This document shows, piece by piece, positions 30,549 through 39,891 of a DNA stretch of 64,000 nucleotides (position 1 is the stretch's first letter; each line of letters starts with the position of its first letter). Below the pieces are notes generated by a model. That model was not told the origin of the DNA and did not search any database. It saw nothing but the letters and a program-made list of their open reading frames with translations. Origin of the DNA: Burkholderia sp. Bp9143 (GTDB taxonomy: Bacteria > Pseudomonadota > Gammaproteobacteria > Burkholderiales > Burkholderiaceae); contig NZ_QTPO01000015.1 in assembly GCF_003853645.1 (NCBI RefSeq), positions 62,001-126,000 on the forward strand. Direction: 5' to 3'. The translations under genes were made by a program, and so were the position numbers.

Positions 30549-31334
30549 TTACCGGTACGGGTTCGGGAAGCCCAGCTTCGCGAGGATGTCGACTTCGAGC
30601 GCTTCCATTTCGGCGGCGTCCTCGTCGCTCGTCTCGTGATCGTAGCCCTGCGCGTGCAGCGCGCCGTGCACCAGCAGGTGCGCGTAGTGAGCCGCGAGCG
30701 GCTTGCCCTGTTCGTGCGCTTCCTTCTCGACGACCGGGCAGCACAGCACGAGGTCGCCGATCACGGTGCCGTCGGGCGCCGGGTCGTACGCGAAGGTCAG
30801 CACGTTGGTCGGGTAGTCCTTGTGGCGGTAGCCGGCGTTCAGCGTGCGGCCTTCTTCCTCGCCGACGAAACGCACGGTGAGCTGCGCGTTCGCGAACAGC
30901 GCCGGCTCGATCCATTCGGCGATCAGCTTGCGCTTGGGAAGCGCCTTGCGGATGTCGCCGGTGATTTCGTCGCCGTACTGCACGGACAGGTCGAGCTCCA
31001 GCTCGCGCAGCTCGTCCGCCATTTCCGCGATTTCCTCGTCGCGCGGCGCGGGTTCGGCACCCACGTGGAGCGTCACGCTGTCGTAGTGCTCCGGCTGCAG
31101 CGCGAGCTTCGCGCGCATCGCCGGATCGTTGTGCTGCGCGACGATCGCGACGGCTGCCTCGCCCGAGCTGCCCGACAGGTCGAACATCAGGCTGCGGCCG
31201 TCCGGGAAGTCGATTCGAAGCCCTTGCGCGTTGACGATCCGGGCCTTGCCCTTCGCATCGAACAGCGAAAGGCGGGGGAAATCGGACGCGGCGGACTGGT
31301 CGCGGCCGGACTTGCGAGAACGGGAAGATTTCAT
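30549..31334 (-). CDS. ybeY: Endoribonuclease YbeY with an N-terminal extension
   Basis: YbeY is a metal-dependent endoribonuclease for 16S rRNA 3' maturation and ribosome quality control. The C-terminal part carries [15 protein letters not shown] and the zinc motif [11 protein letters not shown]. The usual length is about 155 residues, but this frame has 261. The extra 105 residues (for example [20 protein letters not shown]) use the same GC-rich third positions as the rest and so look truly coding. An internal ATG at 31022 (Met105) would give a canonical 157-residue protein, so two forms are possible. It is preceded by the 12-mer shared with the corC upstream region. Confidence 0.9.
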   Translation of the reverse strand: MKSSRSRKSGRDQSAASDFPRLSLFDAKGKARIVNAQGLRIDFPDGRSLMFDLSGSSGEAAVAIVAQHNDPAMRAKLALQPEHYDSVTLHVGAEPAPRDEEIAEMADELRELELDLSVQYGDEITGDIRKALPKRKLIAEWIEPALFANAQLTVRFVGEEEGRTLNAGYRHKDYPTNVLTFAYDPAPDGTVIGDLVLCCPVVEKEAHEQGKPLAAHYAHLLVHGALHAQGYDHETSDEDAAEMEALEVDILAKLGFPNPYR

Positions 31335-31487
31335 GACGGGTGCGGCGATTGGAATCGCGTTGAGGATACACCAAACGGCCGATCGTTCCCGAATTCGAAC
31401 CGGCCGCGGGCGGGCGAAAAAAGGCCCGGCGCGCCGTCGGGCGGGCCGGGCCGTCGGCCGGTGCGGCGCGCGGGCGCCGCCGGCTTG

Positions 31488-32534
31488 TTACGCGTCCTTG
31501 TGCTGCGCGTGGAAGTCGTCGTACGCCTCGACGATGCGCGCGACGAGCGGATGCCGCACGACGTCCGCGCTCGTGAAGCGCGTGAGCGCGATGCCGCGCA
31601 CGCCGCCGAGCACCTGCTGCGCCTCGACGAGGCCGCTCTTGTGACCGCGCGGCAAGTCGACCTGGCTCGTGTCGCCGGTGACGACGGCCTTCGAGCCGAA
31701 GCCGATCCGCGTGAGGAACATCTTCATCTGCTCGGGCGTCGTGTTCTGCGCCTCGTCGAGGATGATGAACGCGTGGTTCAGCGTGCGGCCGCGCATGTAC
31801 GCGAGCGGCGCGATCTCGATCATCTGGCGCTCGAACATCTTCGCGGTCTTGTCGAAGCCGAGCAGGTCGTACAGCGCGTCGTACAGCGGCCGCAGGTACG
31901 GGTCGACCTTCTGCGCGAGATCGCCCGGCAGGAAGCCGAGCCGTTCGCCGGCCTCGACGGCCGGGCGCGTCAGCACGATCCGCTTGACCTGGTCGCGCTC
32001 GAGCGCGTCGACCGCGCACGCGACCGCGAGGTAGGTCTTGCCGGTGCCGGCCGGCCCGATGCCGAACGTCACGTCGTGCTGCAGGATTTGCTTCAGGTAT
32101 TCGCGCTGCGCGGGCGTGCGGCCGCGCAGGTCGGCGCGCCGCGTATAGAGCTTCGGCGCGGGCTCTTCGTCCGGCAGTTCCGCGTCGAGCTGCACGACGG
32201 GCTCGTCGAACGGGTGGTCGGGGTCGCCGCGAAAGCGCACGTCGAGCGTGTCCTGGCGGCCGTTGCCCGAGGTGTGGCGCACTTCGACCAGCGCGAGCTG
32301 GATATCGTCGACCGACAGCGGATCGCGCGCACGGTTGTAGAAGTTCTCGAGCGCCGCGAGCGCGAGCTTCGCGCCGCGCCCGCGGATCGTGATCCGGTGG
32401 CCGCGCCGCGCGAGCGTGACGTCGAGCGCCTGTTCGATCTGCCGCAGGTTCTCGTCGAGCGGGCCGCAGAGGTTGGCGAGGCGCGCGTTGTCGTCGCGCG
32501 GCGCGGTGAATTCCAGTGCTTGGACGGTCTTCAA
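31488..32534 (-). CDS. PhoH family ATPase (YbeZ type)
   Basis: A 348-residue ATPase. An N-terminal KH-like nucleic-acid-binding part (about residues 30-110) precedes the PhoH domain, with Walker [11 protein letters not shown] and Walker [11 protein letters not shown]. In E. coli, YbeZ works with YbeY, encoded just downstream. It follows miaB by 33 nt and precedes ybeY by 153 nt, giving the miaB-ybeZ-ybeY order of E. coli. Confidence 0.95.
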   Translation of the reverse strand: MKTVQALEFTAPRDDNARLANLCGPLDENLRQIEQALDVTLARRGHRITIRGRGAKLALAALENFYNRARDPLSVDDIQLALVEVRHTSGNGRQDTLDVRFRGDPDHPFDEPVVQLDAELPDEEPAPKLYTRRADLRGRTPAQREYLKQILQHDVTFGIGPAGTGKTYLAVACAVDALERDQVKRIVLTRPAVEAGERLGFLPGDLAQKVDPYLRPLYDALYDLLGFDKTAKMFERQMIEIAPLAYMRGRTLNHAFIILDEAQNTTPEQMKMFLTRIGFGSKAVVTGDTSQVDLPRGHKSGLVEAQQVLGGVRGIALTRFTSADVVRHPLVARIVEAYDDFHAQHKDA

Positions 32535-32567
32535 AGTAGCGTCGGGCTCCTGTTGAACGTCAGTCGG

Positions 32568-33941
32568 TCAGTGGGTGGCCGCGCTCGCGTCGTCGCTCAC
32601 GAGCAGGAGCTCGCCGCGCAGCGAGTGCGGGTACGCATGGTTGATCTTCACGTCGATCATCTGGCCGATCAGGCGCGGGTGCGACGCGAGCGGTGCCGGG
32701 AAGTTCACGACCCGGTTGTTCTCGGTGCGGCCCGACAGTTCGTTCGGGTCCTTGCGCGACGGACCCTCGACGAGGATCCGCTCGACCTTCCCGACCATCG
32801 ACTGGCTGATGCGCGCGACGTTTTCCTCGATGGTCGCCTGCAGATGTTGCAGGCGTTTGAGCTTGACCTCGCGCGGCGTGTCGTCGTGCAGGTTCGCGGC
32901 CGGCGTGCCGGGGCGCGGGCTGTAGATGAACGAGAAGCTGGTGTCGTAGCTCATCTCGTGCACGAGCGCCATCATCTTGTCGAAATCGTCCTCGGTCTCG
33001 CCGGGGAAGCCGACGATCATGTCGGTCGACAGCGACAGGTCCGGGCGGATCGCGCGCAGCTTGCGGATCACCGACTTGTATTCGAGCACCGTGTAGCCGC
33101 GCTTCATCGCCATCAGGACGCGGTCGGAGCCGTGCTGGACCGGCAGGTGCAGGTGGCTCACGAGCTTCGGCACCTTCGCGTAGGTGTCGATCAGGCGCTG
33201 CGTGAATTCCTTCGGGTGCGACGTCGTGTAGCGGATCCGCTCGATGCCGGGGATGTCGGCGACGTATTCGATCAGCGTCGCGAAATCGGCGATTTCGGTC
33301 GACCCGGCCGTCAGCGCGCCGCGGTACGCGTTCACGTTCTGGCCGAGCAGCGTGACTTCGCGCACGCCCTGGTCGGCGAGGCCGGCCACTTCGGTCAGCA
33401 CGTCGTCGAGCGGGCGCGACACTTCATCGCCGCGCGTGTACGGCACGACGCAGTAGCTGCAGTACTTCGAGCAGCCTTCCATGATCGACACGAACGCGCT
33501 CGGCCCCTCGACGCGCGCGGGCGGCAGGTGGTCGAACTTCTCGATCTCGGGGAACGTGATGTCGACCTGTGCGCGGCCGCTTGCGCGGCGCGCGTCGATC
33601 ATCTGCGGCAGGCGGTGCAAGGTTTGCGGGCCGAACACGAGGTCGACGTACGGGGCGCGCGACACGATCGATGCGCCTTCCTGGCTGGCGACGCAGCCGC
33701 CGACGCCGATCAGCAGGCCCGGCTTCGCTTCCTTCAGCTCGCGCACGCGGCCGAGGTCGGAGAACACCTTTTCCTGCGCCTTCTCACGCACCGAGCACGT
33801 GTTGAACAGGATGATGTCCGCGTCTTCCGGGGTATCGGTCTTTTCGAGGCCTTCGGCCGCATTGAGCACGTCCACCATCTTGTCCGAGTCGTACTCGTTC
33901 ATCTGGCAGCCGAAGGTCTTTACGTAAACTTTCTTGGTCAT
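32568..33941 (-). CDS. miaB: tRNA-2-methylthio-N6-dimethylallyladenosine synthase
   Basis: Radical-SAM methylthiotransferase that thiomethylates i6A37 in tRNAs reading UNN codons. The 457-residue protein has the N-terminal UPF0004 domain with three cluster-binding Cys ([29 protein letters not shown]), the radical-SAM CX3CX2C motif in [18 protein letters not shown], and a C-terminal TRAM domain ([20 protein letters not shown]). It is the first gene of the minus-strand block running to lnt. Confidence 0.97.
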   Translation of the reverse strand: MTKKVYVKTFGCQMNEYDSDKMVDVLNAAEGLEKTDTPEDADIILFNTCSVREKAQEKVFSDLGRVRELKEAKPGLLIGVGGCVASQEGASIVSRAPYVDLVFGPQTLHRLPQMIDARRASGRAQVDITFPEIEKFDHLPPARVEGPSAFVSIMEGCSKYCSYCVVPYTRGDEVSRPLDDVLTEVAGLADQGVREVTLLGQNVNAYRGALTAGSTEIADFATLIEYVADIPGIERIRYTTSHPKEFTQRLIDTYAKVPKLVSHLHLPVQHGSDRVLMAMKRGYTVLEYKSVIRKLRAIRPDLSLSTDMIVGFPGETEDDFDKMMALVHEMSYDTSFSFIYSPRPGTPAANLHDDTPREVKLKRLQHLQATIEENVARISQSMVGKVERILVEGPSRKDPNELSGRTENNRVVNFPAPLASHPRLIGQMIDVKINHAYPHSLRGELLLVSDDASAATH

Positions 33942-34118
33942 GGGGATTCGCCGTTCGCAGTGGTTGACCTGGGGGCGTCGTCAAGGGTGAATCGGGACGG
34001 CTGCTGCCGATGCAGCGGCTCGTGCCGGTGTCGCGTGGCGGACCGGGGCGCGCAGCGCGCGTCGGGTGAGCCTGTCGTGAACGCGTGAACGCGTAAAAAG
34101 CCGTCGGGAAAGCCTTCC

Positions 34119-34124
34119 ATTATA
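34119..34124 (-). promoter_or_regulatory. TATAAT -10-like hexamer upstream of miaB
   Basis: The minus strand reads TATAAT inside the only AT-rich spot of the 273-base miaB/LysR intergenic region, about 180 nt before the miaB start. A matching -35 is not obvious. Two tandem GAACGCGT units lie nearer to the gene (34079-34094). Confidence 0.35.
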
Positions 34125-34214
34125 GCTTTACACGCCGTCCCCGGCGGGCGGCAGGTTGCAGCCGCGCGACGCCCTTCGTTGCATTCCGACCCCGATATGG
34201 CGCCGCGGCAACCG

Positions 34215-35147
34215 TCAGTGGCACGCGTTCAGCAGGTCGTCGAGCGCCGCTTCCTCGCGCGCGAAGCGCTCGGCGAGGAAGTCGAGCAGCACGCGCACGC
34301 GCGGCGCCATGTAGCGCTTGCTGTGGTAGATCGCGTGCAGCGGCGCGCCCTGGTGCCGCCAGTCGGGCAGCAGGATCCTGAGCCGCCCGGCGCGTATGTC
34401 GTCGGCGACATCCCAGATCGAGTTCAACACGATGCCGTGGCCACGCAGCGCCCACTCGCGCGCGAGGCCGCCGTCGTTGGTCTCGAACGCGGTGGCGAGC
34501 GGCACCGTACAGGTCTGCGTGTCGTCGCCGCGCGTAAAGCGCCACGTGTTCATCGGGCCCGACGCCACCGTGATCACGTTACAGGGAAATCGGGACAGAT
34601 CGTGGGGATCGCGCGGCATGCCATGGCGTTCGACGAACGACGGGGCCGCGCACGGCACGCGCCGGTCCGTGGCAAGCCGGCGGGCGATCAGCGCGCCGTC
34701 GGGCGGCGCGGCGAAGCGGATCGCGAGGTCGATCTCGTCCTGCCACAGGTTCACCGTCGAGTCGGATGCCGTCAGCGAGAATGTCACGTCCGGGTAGCGC
34801 GCGGTGAATTCGTCGAGCCAGTCGAGCAACCGGCGGCGGCCGAAATCGGACGTCGCCGACAGCCGCACCCGGCCGGCGACGACGTTGCGGCCGGCCTGCA
34901 GCAGCGCGTGCGCGTCGTCGAGCGCCTGCAGCGCCTGCCGGCAGCAGTTCAGGTAGAGCCGGCCTTCGTCGGTGAGCCGCAACTGCCGGGTCGAACGATC
35001 GAACAGCCGGGTTGCGACCGCCGCCTCGAGCTTCGCGAGGCGGGCGCTCGCGGCGGCCGGCGTGAGGTTCAGCTTGCGCCCCGCCGCGGACAGGCTGCCC
35101 AGTTCCGCCGCCTCGACGAACAGCCGGATGTCACCCAGTCGATCCAT
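34215..35147 (-). CDS. LysR-family transcriptional regulator
   Basis: A 310-residue LysR protein with the N-terminal winged HTH (about residues 1-60, LFVEAAELGSLSAAGRKLNLTPAAASARLAKLEAAVATRLFDRSTR) and a C-terminal effector domain. It is transcribed divergently from an MFS exporter across 146 nt, the usual arrangement for local control of the exporter; that link is inference. The start at 35147 (MDRLGDI) fits the family; the longer frame adds 15 residues. Effector unknown. Confidence 0.9.
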   Translation of the reverse strand: MDRLGDIRLFVEAAELGSLSAAGRKLNLTPAAASARLAKLEAAVATRLFDRSTRQLRLTDEGRLYLNCCRQALQALDDAHALLQAGRNVVAGRVRLSATSDFGRRRLLDWLDEFTARYPDVTFSLTASDSTVNLWQDEIDLAIRFAAPPDGALIARRLATDRRVPCAAPSFVERHGMPRDPHDLSRFPCNVITVASGPMNTWRFTRGDDTQTCTVPLATAFETNDGGLAREWALRGHGIVLNSIWDVADDIRAGRLRILLPDWRHQGAPLHAIYHSKRYMAPRVRVLLDFLAERFAREEAALDDLLNACH

Positions 35148-35293
35148 CGGATTTTCCAGAATCTTTTGAAAATGGTTCAAATGCCACGCCAATTATCAAA
35201 GATAGGCGTATTCGGGACAATGCGCGCACATCCCGCCTTTTGTGCGGCGCGGCACCGACCGGGCGCCGCGTTCGCCGCCTTCCGGAGAACGTC

Positions 35294-36469
35294 ATGCCCA
35301 TTCCGTTACTGGCGCTCGCGATCAGCGCCTTCGCCATCGGCACCACCGAATTCATCATCATGGGCCTCTTGCCCGAAGTCGCGCACGACCTCGCCGTGTC
35401 GCTGCCGTCGGCCGGCCTGCTGGTCACGGGCTACGCGCTCGGCGTCGCGGCCGGCGCGCCGCTGCTCGCGGTGCTGACGAGCCGCATGCCGCGCAAGGCC
35501 GCGCTGCTGCTGCTGATGGCGATCTTCATCGTCGGCAACGTGCTGTGCGCGACCGCGTCCGGCTACGCGATGCTGATGGTCGCGCGCGTCGTCACGTCGT
35601 TCGCGCACGGCTCGTTCTTCGGCATCGGCGCGGTGGTCGCCGCGTCGCTCGTGCCGGCCGACAAGCGCGCGAGCGCGATCGCGCTGATGTTCACGGGCCT
35701 CACGCTGTCGAATGTGCTCGGCGTGCCGTTCGGCACGTTCGTCGGCCAGCTGCTCGGCTGGCGCGCGTCGTTCTGGATCGTCGCCGCGCTCGGCGTGCTG
35801 TCGCTCGGCGGCGTCGCGCTGCTGGTGCCGAACCGCCACGACAGCGGGCCCGTCGGCCTCGGCCACGAAGTGCGCGTGCTGAAGGAGCCGCAGGTCTGGC
35901 TCGCGCTCCTGATGACCGTGCTGGGCTTTGGCGGCGTGTTCGTCGTGTTCACGTACATCGCGCCGATCCTCGAGACCGTTACCGGTTATTCGCCGCGTGC
36001 AGTCGCGCTGATCCTCGTGTTGTTCGGCGCGGGGCTGACGGTCGGCAACACGCTCGGCGGCAAGCTCGCCGACCGCGCGCTGATGCCGTCGCTGATCGCG
36101 ATCCTGGTCGCGCTGATGGCCGTGATGGCCGCGTTCGCGAAGACGAGCCATCTGCCGGTCGCGGCGGCGGTCACGGTATTCGTATGGGGGATCGCCGCGT
36201 TCGCGACGGTGCCGCCGCTGCAGGCGCGCGTCGTCGAGAAGGCCGCGAGCGCGCCGCATCTCGCTTCGACGCTGAACATCGGCGCGTTCAACGTCGGCAA
36301 CGCGGGCGGCGCGTGGCTCGGCGGCCTCGCGCTGGGGCACGGCTTCGCGCTCGACGCGCTACCGTGGGTTGCCGTCGCGGTGACGTTCGCGGCGCTCGTC
36401 GTCACGTGGCTCGCGATGCGGCTCGATGCGCGCGCGCCGGCGCGCGGCGCGGCACCGGCCGTGCATTGA
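35294..36469 (+). CDS. MFS transporter (AraJ/NepI-like DHA1 exporter)
   Basis: Twelve-helix major facilitator, 391 residues, beginning ALAISAFAIGTTEFIIMGLLPEVAHDL, a start typical of the AraJ/NepI/YdhP group of DHA1 efflux proteins. Motif A-like SRMPRKAALLLLMA lies between helices 2 and 3. Substrates of this group include sugars, nucleosides and drugs; none can be chosen here. The start at 35294 was used because the longer frame adds 18 hydrophilic residues before the first helix. Divergent LysR regulator upstream. Confidence 0.88.
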   Translation: MPIPLLALAISAFAIGTTEFIIMGLLPEVAHDLAVSLPSAGLLVTGYALGVAAGAPLLAVLTSRMPRKAALLLLMAIFIVGNVLCATASGYAMLMVARVVTSFAHGSFFGIGAVVAASLVPADKRASAIALMFTGLTLSNVLGVPFGTFVGQLLGWRASFWIVAALGVLSLGGVALLVPNRHDSGPVGLGHEVRVLKEPQVWLALLMTVLGFGGVFVVFTYIAPILETVTGYSPRAVALILVLFGAGLTVGNTLGGKLADRALMPSLIAILVALMAVMAAFAKTSHLPVAAAVTVFVWGIAAFATVPPLQARVVEKAASAPHLASTLNIGAFNVGNAGGAWLGGLALGHGFALDALPWVAVAVTFAALVVTWLAMRLDARAPARGAAPAVH

Positions 36470-36669
36470 TCGGCGGTGCGCCGACGTCATGGCGACAGGA
36501 AAAGGTTCGCGAGAAACGCATTCCTCCGCGATGCTGATAACGGTGTGAAGATAACTTCGTTTGCCGGGTCAGGGCCGGGTGATAGCGTCTCGATACGCGC
36601 CATTCGTGGCGCAACCCGATTCCGGCTTACCCCATTCGCAGGGCCGCGCGGCGGCCCGGAGGCCATGCT

Positions 36670-37353
36670 ATGTCTTCACCCCTGGCGCTGGTGCGCGACG
36701 TGTCTTCCTTCGAGTCCGGCAATGCCGCTGACGCGCGGACGTCCGCGTCGCTCGACGTCCTCGAGCAGGTCGTCGGCGTGAACCTCGCGCGCTTGCGCGC
36801 CGAGCGGCAGCTGTCGCTCGATGCGCTCGCGCGGCTGTCCGGCGTGTCGCGCGCGATGCTCGCGCAGATCGAATCCGCGCGCAGCGTGCCGTCGATCAAG
36901 GTGCTCTGCAAGATCGCCGCGGCGCTGAAGGTATCGGTCGCCGCATTCCTGCGCCGCCACGCGGTGAACGGCTTCGAGCACCTGGCGGCCGAGCGTGCGG
37001 CGCGCGTCGTCAGCTCGAACGGCCGCTTTTCGGCGCGCGCGCTGTATCCGGAGGGCGAGCCGGCCGCGGCCGAGTTCCACGAGCTGCGGATCGCGCCGCT
37101 GCACACGGAAGCCGGCGCGCGCCGCGCGCCCGGCACGACGGTCAACCTGGTCGTCAGCGAGGGCACGCTCGAAGTCAGCGTGCACGATCGCCGCCAGTTG
37201 CTCGCGACCGGCGACGCGATCGTGTTCGACGCCGACCAGCCGTACAGCCTGCGCAATCCCGGCGACAGCGAAGCACGCGCGTTCCGCGTGACGGTGAGCC
37301 CCGAGGTGCCGCCGCGCTGGCTCGTGCCCGACGCCGCGCACGCCGCCGGCTGA
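36670..37353 (+). CDS. XRE-family regulator with C-terminal cupin domain
   Basis: A 227-residue regulator: an N-terminal Cro/C1-type HTH (about residues 35-92, NLARLRAERQLSLDALARLSGVSRAMLAQIESARSVPSI) and a cupin sensor domain (about 125-215, ending ATGDAIVFDADQPYSLRNPG). This SinR/PuuR-like layout usually controls catabolic or amine/amino-acid genes in response to a ligand in the cupin. No obvious target operon adjoins it: the MFS gene is upstream in the same direction and the ribB riboswitch is downstream. Confidence 0.88.
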   Translation: MSSPLALVRDVSSFESGNAADARTSASLDVLEQVVGVNLARLRAERQLSLDALARLSGVSRAMLAQIESARSVPSIKVLCKIAAALKVSVAAFLRRHAVNGFEHLAAERAARVVSSNGRFSARALYPEGEPAAAEFHELRIAPLHTEAGARRAPGTTVNLVVSEGTLEVSVHDRRQLLATGDAIVFDADQPYSLRNPGDSEARAFRVTVSPEVPPRWLVPDAAHAAG

Positions 37354-37547
37354 GCGCGCGAGTGGGTTGCCGGGCCGGCGCCGGTTCCATCGGGGATGGG
37401 CGTGCAGGCCCGGTGTCGGCCGTTCGGACGATACCGTTAGACGGGGTCGTCAGTAAGGTTTTAGGTGTGTTTCGCTGCGCGGCGCGCGCAGCTGATGTAT
37501 GCTTGGCCCGCCGATCCCGGGGTAGACCCCGGCCGGTAATCAGTGCG

Positions 37548-37690
37548 TCTTCAGGGCGGGGCGAAATTCCCCACCGGCGGTAGGCTGGCGAAAGCCGGCA
37601 AGCCCGCGAGCGCCCGCGCATCCGCGCGGGGTCAGCAGATCTGGTCGAATGCCAGAGCCGACGGTCATAGTCCGGATGAGAGAAGATGTG
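37548..37690 (+). ncRNA. FMN riboswitch (RFN element)
   Basis: Clear RFN aptamer before ribB: the 5' core TCTTCAGGGCGGGGCGAAAT, the CCCCACCGGCGGTA segment, the variable GC-rich stem (about 37605-37630), GTCAGCAGATCTGGT and the closing AGCCGACGGTCATAGTCCGGATG segment. FMN binding is expected to shut down the downstream ribB; in proteobacteria this often acts by sequestering the ribosome-binding site or by termination. About 120 nt separate the aptamer from the ribB start, enough for an expression platform. Confidence 0.96.
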
Positions 37691-37809
37691 CAGATAGTCA
37701 TGTCCGTCAGGACCGCTTTGCCGTGCGTGCGAAGCGGGTTGTCGTTCTGTCTGTTTGCAATGCCCTGAAACGTTTTTCGCCCAAATCATCATTGCGAGGA
37801 GCGTTTCAC

Positions 37810-38520
37810 ATGTCCTTCATGTCCGTTTCGTCGGCACCCGCCGACGCCTTTGCCGATCTCCCGTTGCTGGATTCCGAACCGGTGCCGCCGCGCATCGCCG
37901 CCGCGCTCGACGCGTTGCGCGCGGGCCGCGCGGTCGTGTTGCAGGACGATCACGATCGTGAAAACGAAGCCGACCTGATCGTCGCCGCCGAGCGCATCAC
38001 GCCCGAGACGATGGCGCTCCTGATCCGCGAGTGCAGCGGCATCGTGTGCCTGTGCCTGACCGACGACAAGGTCCGCGCGCTCGAGCTGTCGCCGATGGTT
38101 CAGACCAACGAGAGCCGCAACGGCACCGCGTTCACCGTGTCGATCGAGGCGCGCGAAGGCGTGCATACCGGCGTGTCCGCGGCCGACCGCGTGACGACGA
38201 TCCGCGCGGCGATCGCCGACGATGCGAAGCCGTACGACATCGTGCGCCCCGGTCACGTGTTTCCGTTGCGTGCGCAACCGGGCGGCGTGCTGGCGCGCCG
38301 CGGTCACACCGAAGGGACGGTCGACCTGTCGATCCTTGCGGGCCTGAAGCCGGCGGGTGTGCTGTGCGAGCTGATGAATCCGGACGGCACAATGACGCGC
38401 GGCGACGACGTCGAGCGTTTCGCGCAGCAGCACGGGTTGCCGATGCTGACGATCGCGGAACTCGTCGAATTCCGCGAGGCGCTGGCGGCCGCGCGCGAAT
38501 GCTGCGTGAGCGATGCATAG
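37810..38520 (+). CDS. ribB: 3,4-dihydroxy-2-butanone-4-phosphate synthase
   Basis: Makes the four-carbon precursor of riboflavin from ribulose 5-phosphate. The 236-residue stand-alone RibB has [22 protein letters not shown], the substrate loop [49 protein letters not shown] and [16 protein letters not shown]. There is no GTP cyclohydrolase II domain. The start at 37810 has GAGGA about 9 nt upstream; the longer frame would cover the riboswitch. FMN riboswitch control is directly visible. Confidence 0.97.
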   Translation: MSFMSVSSAPADAFADLPLLDSEPVPPRIAAALDALRAGRAVVLQDDHDRENEADLIVAAERITPETMALLIRECSGIVCLCLTDDKVRALELSPMVQTNESRNGTAFTVSIEAREGVHTGVSAADRVTTIRAAIADDAKPYDIVRPGHVFPLRAQPGGVLARRGHTEGTVDLSILAGLKPAGVLCELMNPDGTMTRGDDVERFAQQHGLPMLTIAELVEFREALAAARECCVSDA

Positions 38521-38715
38521 CCGGAGGTAACGAACGGTTGCGCGGCCTTCAAATCTGGACGTTTTGCGATATCTCGCCTGCGGGTTCCTGCCTACACTTG
38601 GTCGGGCTTGACGGCATCGCGGGCCAGCAGTCCGGTTCGTGCTGTCGTGCTTGCACTGGAGCTCGCGGCGGTCACGCTCGAGTGTCGATGACAGACCAAC
38701 AGAGGCAGAAAAATC

Positions 38716-38889
38716 ATGAGAGAAATCAGCGCAGTCGAATACGCACGCGTTGCTGGCGGCATTCAGATCCCGGACCGGGATTTCGATCCGGGGTTCAACG
38801 GGCCCAAACTCGGTGGCGAGGATCTTTCGCTGCGGCCTGTCGAGACGGGGAAGTTAATCGGTTCCATTCCGCGGGAATGGTTGCGATAA
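38716..38889 (+). CDS. Small peptide with double-glycine (bacteriocin-type) leader
   Basis: A 57-residue ORF starting MREISAVEYARVAGG. This fits the double-glycine leader pattern (MRE-hydrophobic-x-x-hydrophobic-x-x-V-x-GG) cleaved by C39-peptidase ABC exporters of class II bacteriocins, microcins and peptide signals. The 42-residue part after GG (IQIPDRDFDPGFNGPK ... REWLR) is polar and acidic without Cys, unlike pore-forming class II bacteriocins. An AGAGG lies 10 nt before the ATG. It stands alone between ribB and the minus-strand operon; no C39 exporter, immunity or modification gene lies in the window. Function not assigned. Confidence 0.6.
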   Translation: MREISAVEYARVAGGIQIPDRDFDPGFNGPKLGGEDLSLRPVETGKLIGSIPREWLR

Positions 38890-38924
38890 GCGTCAACGGC
38901 CCTGCGGAACAAGACTGACGGGGC

Positions 38925-38974
38925 CATAAAAAGAAGGCGAGTACGCGACGACATGGTCCAGCGTACTCGCCTTC
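38925..38974 (-). terminator. Terminator of the minus-strand cyclitol operon
   Basis: Perfect 14-bp stem (arms 38933-38946 and 38961-38974, GAAGGCGAGTACGC and its complement) with a 14-nt loop. Read on the minus strand it is followed by TTTTTATGGC, a good U-tract, so it ends transcription coming from the HAD gene at 39040. It also follows the plus-strand small peptide ORF by about 45 nt, but the plus-side tail is only moderately T-rich. Confidence 0.85.
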
Positions 38975-39039
38975 GCTTCCTTTCATTCGACACGGCTTGA
39001 CGGTCACACATGCCGGTTCATGCCGACCGGCATCGCACA

Positions 39040-39726
39040 TCAGGACTGCACGTCGCCGAATTCGCCGCGCAGGCCGGCCGCGACGAGCGCCGGCAGTTCA
39101 TCCATCTTCCGCATGATCCGCGTGATGCCCATCGCGCGCAGCGCGTCCGCGTAGTTGTCGGGGATGTGGCTCGCGCCGACGAACGCGATCGTCTTCATGC
39201 CCGCCGCGCGCGCGGCGTTCAGGCCCGATACGCTGTCCTCGACGACGATGCAGCGCGCCGGCGCGACGCCGAGCGTGTGCGCCGCATGCAGGTACACGTC
39301 GGGGTAGGGCTTCGGTCGTGCAACCTGCTCGGAGCTGAACACGCGATCGCCGAAGATTTCGGTGAGCGACGCCCGCTTCAGCGAGCTGCGCACGCGCACG
39401 AGCCGGCTGTTCGAAACCACCGCGGCCGGCAGGCCGACCTTCAGCAGCGCGTCGCGCACACCGGTGATCGGCGCGAGCGATTGCGCGAGACCGGTTTCGA
39501 TGTTGCGCTCGATGGTCTCGATGAAGTTGTCGGGCATCCGGATGCCGAAATGCGCCTCGAGCCCGGCGAGAAAGCGCGACGTCTGCTGGCCGAAGGCGGT
39601 TTTCGCGGCGTCTTCGAAATCGAGGTGCGGGAAGGTGGCGGACAGCGTTTCGAACAGCACGCGGTCGGCAATGACTTCGCTGTCGACGAGTACGCCGTCG
39701 CAGTCGCAGATAAGGTGATCGAGCAT
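39040..39726 (-). CDS. HAD-family phosphatase (beta-phosphoglucomutase-like)
   Basis: A 228-residue HAD hydrolase. The nucleophile motif is CDCDGVLVDSEVIADR (second Asp retained), motif II is VVSNSRLVRVRSSL, the lysine motif is RPKPYPDVYLHAA and the metal-binding motif is CIVVEDSVSGLNAARAAGM. This subgroup includes sugar-phosphate phosphatases and beta-phosphoglucomutases. It is the last gene of the minus-strand operon under the LacI-type site, 165 nt behind the dehydrogenase, so it may dephosphorylate a pathway intermediate; this is inference. Confidence 0.88.
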   Translation of the reverse strand: MLDHLICDCDGVLVDSEVIADRVLFETLSATFPHLDFEDAAKTAFGQQTSRFLAGLEAHFGIRMPDNFIETIERNIETGLAQSLAPITGVRDALLKVGLPAAVVSNSRLVRVRSSLKRASLTEIFGDRVFSSEQVARPKPYPDVYLHAAHTLGVAPARCIVVEDSVSGLNAARAAGMKTIAFVGASHIPDNYADALRAMGITRIMRKMDELPALVAAGLRGEFGDVQS

Positions 39727-39891
39727 GGTGGTGAAGAAGCGGAGTGTCGGCGACGCCGATCATCCCGCCATGATACGTGCTTTCGCGGTTGCGCCGCGCG
39801 ACGTTTCGGCGAGCCCGCTTGAGCGACCGGCCCGATCCGGCGGATCGGATCCGGCCTGGTATCGCGGCATGGCGGCGACGCGCCGCGCGCG

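Noticed and set aside
39832-39848. Seven-base hairpin CCGATCC-GGC-GGATCGG between the dehydrogenase and HAD genes
   Set aside because: Too short and without T-run; probably fortuitous in an operon gap.
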